From Lachnospiraceae bacterium (GTDB taxonomy: Bacteria > Bacillota > Clostridia > Lachnospirales > Lachnospiraceae), in assembly GCA_022798035.1 (NCBI GenBank), contig JAAWLS010000150.1, positions 1 to 6,293 of the forward strand: a stretch of DNA of 6,293 nucleotides, written 5' to 3'. Below, one piece after another: positions 1 through 5,147 of the stretch. The notes below the pieces were generated by a model that was not told the DNA's origin, did not search any database, and saw only the letters and a program-made list of their open reading frames with translations. A program made the translations under genes and the position numbers. Numbering within the stretch: position 1 is the stretch's first letter; every line of letters starts with the position of its first letter.

Positions 1-1439
1 TTATCTCCCTCTTTGACAATATATCCGATAATTCCCGGACTCTCCTGCAGTTCTTCTATATTCAGCGGCTCCTGCACTACCTCTGTGATTTTCCGAACTT
101 TCTGCTGTTCAAATACAACGCAGTTTAAGTTCAATACCGCCTTTACTTCCACCTGGCTGCTGTCCGTCATGACAGTGGTGAGCTGGTCAATTCCTGTCTG
201 CAGATGAAAGCGGCAGGATTCATTGATTCCCGGCGCTTCAATCAGATAATGGAACGGAAGAATGTCTTTCATGGAAGCCACCGGCATCCTGTCGTCTGAC
301 GTCACATACAGAATATTCATCTGCAGCGTGCCTTCCACCTGTATTCCTCCCTCTACAATCTCCGTCTGTTCCACCACTGCATTTCCTTCGCTGGCACAAA
401 TCTGCAAAATAGGTTCTTGATTTTTATCCAGATTCATTTTTTCTGCAATCTTGCATTTTGAACCGTTGCGCATCAGCAGTTTTTCGAATATGGATTCCTG
501 ATAGACCGGCGTCAGCTTTTCATTTACTGCGTACAAATCTTCCACAATCCTATCCTCTTCCTCCGTAAATACCTGTATCTCCAAATCCAGCACCAGTTCC
601 AGGTGAAGCATGCGCTCCTCCCCATCATAATCCGGCTTTGCCTCCAGCTCGATTCCCGCAATATCATAGGACACATCGCAGACCATATCATCCTCGCATC
701 CATTGCAGTCGATTGCTCCAGAAAAAGGCAGGGCTGTTTCCATCCACTGCAAATGCTCCTCTTCTTCCTCGCCTTCGTACAGTACAAATACAAGAACCTC
801 CCCTTTTATGCCAAGCTGATGGTCTGACAAACGCATCTCCACGCTTCTCAGCTGTACGCTCTTCCACAGAATCTGCCGGATATTCGGCTTGTTGGAAGGC
901 AGCACAATTTCTTCTTTAAAGCGATACGTATCTTTTTTGGCCAAAAAGAGCTGCATGGCAGACAGTGTGTTTTCCAAAAGCTGTACGCCGCTTTCTCCCT
1001 CCACTCCTGTCACAACATCTTCATCATAAATTTCATCAATGACTGCCTTTAGTACCACCAGAGCCTTGACGCTGAGCTTTCTGGAATTGATAATGCCAAT
1101 AGACAAATCCTCCATCTCCCAGCTCATTTTCGCCGTATCATATTCATTTGCCCCATCAATGGCAAGGCTCTCCTGAAAGGGAATTTCGCCGCTCATGCTG
1201 CTAATTTTCCCCGCTTCCTGGTCGCTTCGGTACAACAGAGAAAATTTCAGCACTCCTTTCAGCCACACATGGTCCTGAGTTATTGTGGTTTCGTCCAGTC
1301 TGATTTCTCCTTTGTCCAGGATAATTCGTATCAAATCCGGTTTCATGTCCGGTACATTAAAATCATCATCCAGGGTAATTTGTGTGACAGCTTTTCCCTT
1401 TTCCTGATTCATATGTATATATTTTTTTGATAAGTCCAA
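1..1439 (-). CDS. SPOCS (DUF3794) spore-envelope protein, SipL-like, partial: C-terminus lies beyond the left edge
   Basis: Reading the minus strand from 1439 gives one uninterrupted frame of 479 codons to the window edge. Three copies of the SPOCS repeat are visible. Each has a strand ending in Leu-Tyr after a Gly: WLKGVLKFSLLY (residues 59-70), GIKGEVLVFVLY (about 210-221) and QVEGTLQMNILY (367-378). Each is followed by a Pro-Phe turn (IPF, LPF, LPF). The last visible residues, GYIVKEGD, are the typical opening of a LysM domain. SPOCS repeats plus a C-terminal LysM is the architecture of Clostridioides difficile SipL, which binds the coat morphogenetic ATPase SpoIVA at the forespore surface, so a role in spore coat assembly is inferred. 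Clostridia carry several SPOCS paralogues, so SipL identity is not certain. The TTG start gives MDLSKKYIHMN, matching the M(D/E)LxKKxIHMN opening I recall for relatives; ATG at 1412 is the alternative. No signal peptide is seen. Confidence 0.88.
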   Translation of the reverse strand, partial: MDLSKKYIHMNQEKGKAVTQITLDDDFNVPDMKPDLIRIILDKGEIRLDETTITQDHVWLKGVLKFSLLYRSDQEAGKISSMSGEIPFQESLAIDGANEYDTAKMSWEMEDLSIGIINSRKLSVKALVVLKAVIDEIYDEDVVTGVEGESGVQLLENTLSAMQLFLAKKDTYRFKEEIVLPSNKPNIRQILWKSVQLRSVEMRLSDHQLGIKGEVLVFVLYEGEEEEEHLQWMETALPFSGAIDCNGCEDDMVCDVSYDIAGIELEAKPDYDGEERMLHLELVLDLEIQVFTEEEDRIVEDLYAVNEKLTPVYQESIFEKLLMRNGSKCKIAEKMNLDKNQEPILQICASEGNAVVEQTEIVEGGIQVEGTLQMNILYVTSDDRMPVASMKDILPFHYLIEAPGINESCRFHLQTGIDQLTTVMTDSSQVEVKAVLNLNCVVFEQQKVRKITEVVQEPLNIEELQESPGIIGYIVKEGD

Positions 1440-1497
1440 AACAAAAAACGCTCCAATCCTGAATATTTGTACATTTTATTCCGGATGGAAGCGTTTT
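1440..1497 (-). terminator. Long imperfect hairpin plus U-tract between veg and the SPOCS gene
   Basis: The arms 1445-1459 and 1483-1497 pair over 15 positions with two mismatches. Inside them 1461-1465 (GAATA) pairs with 1477-1481 (TATTC) after one mismatch, leaving an 11-base loop. On the minus strand the hairpin is followed by TTTTTTGTTTT, so it should act as an intrinsic terminator for veg, whose stop lies 24 bases upstream. The plus-strand side has only GTTTTATT, so termination in that direction would be weaker; no plus-strand gene reads into it here. Confidence 0.75.
1451..1460 (-). promoter_or_regulatory. Candidate ribosome binding site of the SPOCS gene, inside the terminator stem
   Basis: The minus strand reads AGGATTGGAG here. 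GGAG (1451-1454) ends 11 bases before the TTG at 1439. That spacing is long but usable, while the ATG at 1412 has no purine-rich site near it. The motif is entirely within the 3' arm of the hairpin, so it would be paired in any transcript that reads through from veg. Confidence 0.45.
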
Positions 1498-1521
1498 ATT
1501 CATTTCTTTGTAAACATTACA

Positions 1522-1770
1522 TTAACACAATTTCATTCTGATATCTCTCGTCAGCACATCCGCGTAACTGAACGAAAGCAGCTGCGGTGGATTTTTCTCA
1601 TTTTCATCATCAACTAATATGGTAAACACAGAAGGATATGCTCCTTTGATTACTCCCTCCTGAATGTCAACCCGGTTTCGGCCTCTATCTAACTGAATCA
1701 TAACTTTATTCCCCAACTGTCCTGAGACAGATGCGCGGACTTTGTTAATATCTGCCTGCTGTACTGCCAT
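1522..1770 (-). CDS. veg: Veg family protein (small biofilm-linked protein)
   Basis: This is an 82-residue protein of the Veg family (PF06257, formerly DUF1021), close to the 86 residues of Bacillus subtilis Veg. Shared landmarks are SGQLGNKV near the N-terminus, the basic DRGRNR stretch, GVIKGAYPSVF in the middle and SYADVLT near the end. In B. subtilis, Veg is made at very high level and promotes biofilm matrix expression by opposing SinR; whether that role holds in Clostridia is unknown, and the protein has no catalytic motif. An in-frame GTG at 1779 would add three residues but overlaps the ribosome binding site, so ATG at 1770 is preferred. The gene is driven from a strong promoter about 250 bases upstream through a long leader and is followed by a hairpin terminator and the SPOCS gene. 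Confidence 0.92.
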   Translation of the reverse strand: MAVQQADINKVRASVSGQLGNKVMIQLDRGRNRVDIQEGVIKGAYPSVFTILVDDENEKNPPQLLSFSYADVLTRDIRMKLC

Positions 1771-1775
1771 TCTTT

Positions 1776-1783
1776 CCACCTCT
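1776..1783 (-). promoter_or_regulatory. Ribosome binding site of veg
   Basis: The minus strand reads AGAGGTGG, five bases before ATG 1770. It fixes the start at 1770 and excludes the in-frame GTG at 1777-1779, which lies within the site itself. Confidence 0.8.
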
Positions 1784-1808
1784 ATTCTATTTTATTCCCA
1801 CGGGCAGT

Positions 1809-1848
1809 AAAAAACGGCCATGCTTCCATGGAGATTTGACGAATGCCG
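1809..1848 (-). terminator. Possible attenuator hairpin before veg
   Basis: On the minus strand CGGCAT (1843-1848) can pair with ATGGCCG (1815-1821, one bulged G), directly followed by six T (1809-1814). A competing small hairpin CCATG-GAAG-CATGG lies across the loop and 3' arm. The stem is short and the loop large, so a real terminator is uncertain. If real, it would make veg expression conditional. Confidence 0.3.
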
Positions 1849-2024
1849 CGAGGGTTAAAAGCACCGCTGCTTGGCAGCGCCGCAAATTTGATACCCCGTT
1901 TGTGAGAGGGGCTTTGATTACCATAGGGATTCGGAGTCAACAGCATCTTTGATACAGCGTGCTTTTCTGACATCCAAGCCCTGCAGACAATTAAATTATC
2001 TGCTGGATTTCTGTTCATTGTTTC

Positions 2025-2053
2025 AGTATAGCACTGTGTTAAAAAGTTGTCAA
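2025..2053 (-). promoter_or_regulatory. Strong sigma-A promoter of veg
   Basis: On the minus strand a perfect -35 TTGACA (2048-2053) and -10 TATACT (2025-2030) are separated by exactly 17 bases. The bases before the -10 are TGC, giving an extended -10. The sequence just upstream of the -35 is fairly AT-rich. Transcription should start near 2018. The B. subtilis veg promoter is a classic strong sigma-A promoter, which fits. Confidence 0.88.
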
Positions 2054-2119
2054 AGGAAAATGTCCCACAGATTTCGACCAAAACTTCCATTTTGCAGGAA
2101 TAGCAGCCTAATTTTACCA

Positions 2120-2148
2120 TTGACTTCCGAACAAATGTTTGATATTAT
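2120..2148 (+). promoter_or_regulatory. Sigma-A promoter of the dinB-like gene
   Basis: A -35 TTGACT (2120-2125) and a -10 TATTAT (2143-2148) are 17 bases apart. The predicted start near 2155 gives a short leader of about 23 bases to the GTG at 2178. The promoter is divergent from the veg promoter, with about 65 bases between the two -35 elements. Confidence 0.75.
2128..2141 (+). promoter_or_regulatory. LexA (DinR) SOS box in the dinB promoter spacer
   Basis: The sequence CGAACAAATGTTTG fits the Bacillus/Clostridia LexA operator CGAAC-N4-GTTCG at nine of ten fixed positions; the only change is GTTTG for GTTCG. It sits entirely between the -35 and -10 elements, so bound LexA would block RNA polymerase. 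Its location before a translesion polymerase supports SOS control. Confidence 0.82.
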
Positions 2149-2164
2149 TCTGATAGAACTTTTC

Positions 2165-2173
2165 AGAGGTGAT
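2165..2173 (+). promoter_or_regulatory. Ribosome binding site that sets the dinB start
   Basis: AGAGGTGAT lies here, with the GGTG core six bases ahead of GTG 2178. The upstream in-frame GTG at 2169 is part of this motif and therefore unlikely to be the start. ATG at 2174 is out of frame. Confidence 0.75.
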
Positions 2174-2177
2174 ATGT

Positions 2178-3356
2178 GTGGAGCAGAGACTTATTTTCCA
2201 TATAGACGTGAATTCCGCCTATCTTTCCTGGGCGGCAGTGGAGAAATTAAAGAATGGCAGTACTTTCGATTTGCGCAGTGTTCCTTCTATTATAGGAGGA
2301 GATATGTCTAACCGCCACGGCGTGGTTCTGGCCAAGTCCATTCCCGCGAAAGCTTTCCATATCATCACTGGAGAACCGGTAGCCCACGCCCTTAAGAAAT
2401 GTCCCCATCTTCTCTTGGAACCGCCGGACCACCGATTGTACGGCGCTTACAGCCGCAGGCTGATGGAACTGCTGCACACGTTCTGCCAAAACATTGAGCA
2501 AGTCAGCATTGATGAATGTTATATGGACGTCAGCGGGAAACCATCGTACCGCCAAGACCCAACAGCCGCTGCAGCCCTCATCAAAGACACCGTGCGGGAC
2601 ACCTTAGGCTTTACAGTCAATGTGGGCATTTCCTCCAACAAGCTCCTGGCTAAGATGGCTTCCGATTTTCAAAAGCCAGACAAGGTCCACACGCTGTTTC
2701 CGGAAGAAATCCCTTCCAAAATGTGGCCCCTTCCAGTAAAAGAGCTGTTTATGGTAGGCAGAGCCTCCGCCTCCACTTTGGAGAAGCTGGAAATCCGAAC
2801 CATCGGAGACCTGGCCCACATGGATTTGCACATTTTAGAAAGCCATATGAAAAGCCACGGGCGGCTTATCTGGGAATTTGCCAACGGCATTGACGATTCC
2901 CCCGTGCAGACAGAAGAAGGCGAACTGAAAGGCGTGGGCAACTCTACCACTCTCTCCCGGGATGCGGAAACCACCGCAGAGGCCAGAAAAGTCCTCTTCT
3001 CCCTCTGCCAGCAGGTTTCTTCCCGGCTGAAACGCTCCGGATATCTGGCTGGAATGCTCAGCACAGAAATCCGCTACGCCTCCTTTGTCCGTGTATCACA
3101 CCAGAAACAGCTTCCATCTGTCACCGATGATGCAGATGTTCTGTACCGCCATGCCTGCCTCCTGTTTGATGAACTCTGGAATCGGGAACCCATCCGCCTG
3201 CTGGGAGTGCGTACCTCCAAGCTGGCTACAGAGCCAGAACCAGTACAGATGACATTGTTTGACCTGCCCAGAACTCAAAAAGAAATTCAGGCGGAGAATG
3301 CCGCCAAGTCCCTGCAGGAAAAATTTGGAAAAAGTATCATCAGAAAGGGGCTTTGA
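2178..3356 (+). CDS. dinB: Y-family translesion DNA polymerase, DinB/Pol IV-like
   Basis: A 392-residue, full-length Y-family polymerase that copies past damaged template bases at low fidelity. Residues 1-18 read VEQRLIFHIDVNSAYLSW (initiator GTG), giving catalytic Asp10 and a probable steric-gate Tyr15 that excludes ribonucleotides. SIDE at 110-113 supplies the catalytic Asp112 and Glu113. VGISSNKLLAKMASDFQKP (149-167) is the conserved palm helix. A helix-hairpin-helix thumb region follows at about 188-216 and the little finger from about 252. QMTLF (357-361) is a beta-clamp binding motif. The palm opening differs from the HxDMDxFF of E. coli Pol IV and belongs to a clostridial branch, so the exact name (dinB, or simply Y-family polymerase) is open. 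It has its own LexA-controlled promoter and ends in tandem stops TGA TAG, 21 bases from the converging ABC gene. Confidence 0.93.
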   Translation: MEQRLIFHIDVNSAYLSWAAVEKLKNGSTFDLRSVPSIIGGDMSNRHGVVLAKSIPAKAFHIITGEPVAHALKKCPHLLLEPPDHRLYGAYSRRLMELLHTFCQNIEQVSIDECYMDVSGKPSYRQDPTAAAALIKDTVRDTLGFTVNVGISSNKLLAKMASDFQKPDKVHTLFPEEIPSKMWPLPVKELFMVGRASASTLEKLEIRTIGDLAHMDLHILESHMKSHGRLIWEFANGIDDSPVQTEEGELKGVGNSTTLSRDAETTAEARKVLFSLCQQVSSRLKRSGYLAGMLSTEIRYASFVRVSHQKQLPSVTDDADVLYRHACLLFDELWNREPIRLLGVRTSKLATEPEPVQMTLFDLPRTQKEIQAENAAKSLQEKFGKSIIRKGL

Positions 3357-3377
3357 TAGCAGCAGTTCAGGATATCC

Positions 3378-5135
3378 CTACATCGCAAACTGACTGTTGT
3401 AGAGCTCGGCATAAAATCCTTTCTGCGCCAATAATTCCTCATGACTGCCCTGCTCTAAAATATGTCCGTCTTTCATAACCAGAATAATATCTGCCTCCTG
3501 AATTGTTGACAGACGGTGGGCCACAATAAAACTGGTACGCCCCTGCATCATTCTGGCAAAAGCATTCTGTATTTTCATCTCCGTCCTGGTGTCAATAGAA
3601 GATGTGGCCTCATCCAGAATCAGCATTGGAGGCAGACAGAGCATAACCCGGGCAATACACAGAAGCTGCTTCTGACCCGTAGAGAGACTTCCTCCTTCTT
3701 CTCCGATTACCGTATCATACCCCTTGGGGAGACGCTTGATAAAACTGTGGGCATGAGCCGCCTTTGCCGCCTCTATCACTTCCTCCTCTGTGGCCTCTGG
3801 TTTTCCCATCATCAGGTTTTCCCGGATGGTTCCTCCCTTCAGCCATGTCTCCTGCAGTACCATTCCATAACTCTCCCGAAGGCTTCTTCTTGTCACATTC
3901 CGAATATCCTCCCGCTCTATCTGAATACTTCCGCCGTCCACATCATAGAAACGCATCAGAAGATTGATAATCGTAGTTTTTCCGCATCCTGTAGGCCCTA
4001 CAATAGCTACCCGCTGCCCTGGTCTGACGGCCAGGTTAAAGTCCTCAATCAATTTTTTATCCGGCACATAGGAGAAATACACGTGCTCCAAATCCACATT
4101 TCCTTTCACGTCCGTCAGAATTTTAACATTTTCCGGCTCCAGAATCTGGGGTTCCTCCTCAATCAAATGAAAAATCCGTTCTGCACAGGCAAGGGCATTC
4201 TGCAGTTCCGTCACCACGCCGGAAATTTCATTAAACGGCTTCGTATACTGGTTGGCATAACTCAGAAAGCAAGAGAGCTGTCCCACGGTCAGCAGTCCTT
4301 TCATGGCTGAGAAGGCACCTGCCAGCCCCACTCCTGTGTACACTAAGCTGTTGACAAAGCGAGTGCTGGGATTCGTCAGAGAAGAGAAAAATGTCGCCTG
4401 CAGAGAAGCCTTCTCCAGCCTTTCATTAATTTCGTCAAAAGTCTCCAACGCGTCTTTCTCCTTGGAAAAGGCCTGCACCACTTTCTGGTTTTCTATCATT
4501 TCATTGATAAAAGCAGTCTGTTCCCCTCTGGTAGTGGACTGCAGCATAAACATAGAAAAGGTTCGCTTCGCAATAAAACTTGCTACAAACAGAGACATCG
4601 GTGTAATCAATACTACCACAAGGGTAATCTTCACGTTAATACTCAACATAAACAGCAGCGTTCCCAGAATGGTAATCACTCCTGTAAACAACTGAGAGAA
4701 TCCCATCAGCAGTCCGTCCGCAAACTGGTCCACATCTGCAATTACCCGGCTGACCAGTTCTCCATGAGAGTGCACGTCTATAAATTTCAGCGGAAGAATC
4801 TCGATTTTGGCAAAAGCCTCTCTTCGGATGTCCTGGATTACCTCATAAGTGATTTTGTTGTTGCACACATTCATCAGCCACTGAGCCAGTGCCGTCAGTC
4901 CCATAATCACTCCCATTTTTCCAAGCAGCATGAAAATGACGGTGAAATCAACCTGTCCCGGCGCCAGAATACGGTCGATTACCTGACCGGTAAGTACTGG
5001 AATATACAATGTGGAAGCCACCGTGGCTACCGCAAAAATAAGGGAAAACACCAGAAAAATCTTATATTTTTCAATATAGTGCAAAACTTTTTTCAGCGTC
5101 TTTGTCTGCTGCTTCTTTTCTGTTTTTTCTTTCAT
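3378..5135 (-). CDS. ABC exporter half-transporter, subunit with the catalytic Glu and His (heterodimer partner)
   Basis: A complete 585-residue type IV (B-family) exporter with an N-terminal six-helix membrane domain (about 27-310) and a C-terminal ATPase domain. Visible motifs: A-loop Tyr in FSY (354-356), Walker A GPTGCGKTT (380-388), Q-loop Gln428, signature LSTGQ (484-488), Walker B LILDE with catalytic Glu509, D-loop SSID (512-515) and switch His540. The signature departs from LSGGQ (Thr for Gly), whereas Walker B and the switch are intact. This is the pattern of the TM288/BmrD-type half of heterodimeric multidrug or lipid exporters. It is the second gene of the pair, nine bases after its partner's stop, with an AGGAGG site overlapping that stop. 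Substrate cannot be told from sequence. Confidence 0.93.
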   Translation of the reverse strand: MKEKTEKKQQTKTLKKVLHYIEKYKIFLVFSLIFAVATVASTLYIPVLTGQVIDRILAPGQVDFTVIFMLLGKMGVIMGLTALAQWLMNVCNNKITYEVIQDIRREAFAKIEILPLKFIDVHSHGELVSRVIADVDQFADGLLMGFSQLFTGVITILGTLLFMLSINVKITLVVVLITPMSLFVASFIAKRTFSMFMLQSTTRGEQTAFINEMIENQKVVQAFSKEKDALETFDEINERLEKASLQATFFSSLTNPSTRFVNSLVYTGVGLAGAFSAMKGLLTVGQLSCFLSYANQYTKPFNEISGVVTELQNALACAERIFHLIEEEPQILEPENVKILTDVKGNVDLEHVYFSYVPDKKLIEDFNLAVRPGQRVAIVGPTGCGKTTIINLLMRFYDVDGGSIQIEREDIRNVTRRSLRESYGMVLQETWLKGGTIRENLMMGKPEATEEEVIEAAKAAHAHSFIKRLPKGYDTVIGEEGGSLSTGQKQLLCIARVMLCLPPMLILDEATSSIDTRTEMKIQNAFARMMQGRTSFIVAHRLSTIQEADIILVMKDGHILEQGSHEELLAQKGFYAELYNSQFAM

Positions 5136-5140
5136 GGCCG

Positions 5141-5147
5141 CCTCCTA
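5141..5147 (-). promoter_or_regulatory. Ribosome binding site overlapping the upstream ABC stop codon
   Basis: The minus strand reads TAGGAGG. The TAG (5145-5147) ends the upstream ABC gene and AGGAGG (5141-5146) is a perfect ribosome binding site five bases before ATG 5135. The overlap implies translational coupling and balanced synthesis of the two half-transporters. Confidence 0.85.

Larger units (their letters stand above)
1771..2018 (-). ncRNA. Long structured 5' leader of veg, possibly a cis-regulatory RNA
   Basis: The predicted transcript start (about 2018) lies about 250 bases ahead of veg. The interval can be tiled with hairpins in transcript order. H1 (1972-2008) has an eight-pair inner stem GCAGATAA/TTGTCTGC inside ATCCA/TGGAT. 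H2 (1936-1971) has GTCA/TGAC around CTGTATC/GATGCTG. H3 (1894-1911) is CCCC/GGGG. H4 (1861-1883) is ten positions with one G-G mismatch around a three-base loop, followed by TTTT. H5 (1815-1848) pairs CGGCAT with ATGGCCG (one bulged G) and is followed by TTTTTT. I do not recognise a known riboswitch or T-box. The same interval also holds an open frame (2017-1782, minus), so a small coding gene is the alternative. Structure was judged by eye, with no folding energy. Confidence 0.45.

Noticed and set aside
524..919. Short open frames in both strands (524-793 minus, 603-827 and 638-919 plus)
   Set aside because: All lie within the continuous SPOCS coding frame, which has three clear internal repeats.
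1462..1490. Sporulation sigma E promoter for the SPOCS gene (minus-strand TGTACAAAT resembling a -10)
   Set aside because: Only five of eight -10 positions fit and no -35 of the expected form lies 14-15 bases upstream.
1841..1883. T-box or other tRNA-binding leader, suggested by the GC-rich GCCGCGAGGG stretch
   Set aside because: That stretch is on the plus strand, opposite to the transcript, and the T-box bulge and specifier loop are not present on the minus strand.
1782..2120. Full 112-codon minus-strand frame starting at 2120
   Set aside because: Its start lies upstream of the veg promoter and within the dinB -35 region, so the first 34 codons would not be transcribed from that promoter. 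Only the part from 2017 or 1972 is kept as a possible small gene.
1949..2311. 120-codon plus-strand open frame overlapping the dinB start
   Set aside because: It runs through both divergent promoters and into dinB in another frame, and lacks a ribosome binding site; the product resembles nothing known to me.
3364..3394. Hairpin CAGTT/AACTG near the dinB-ABC junction as a bidirectional terminator
   Set aside because: Only five pairs with a 20-base loop, and no T-run follows on either strand.
3516..4310. 264-codon open frame on the plus strand, antisense to the ABC gene
   Set aside because: The opposite strand is an unmistakable ABC exporter with all its motifs in order; this frame has no recognisable domain and no ribosome binding site.
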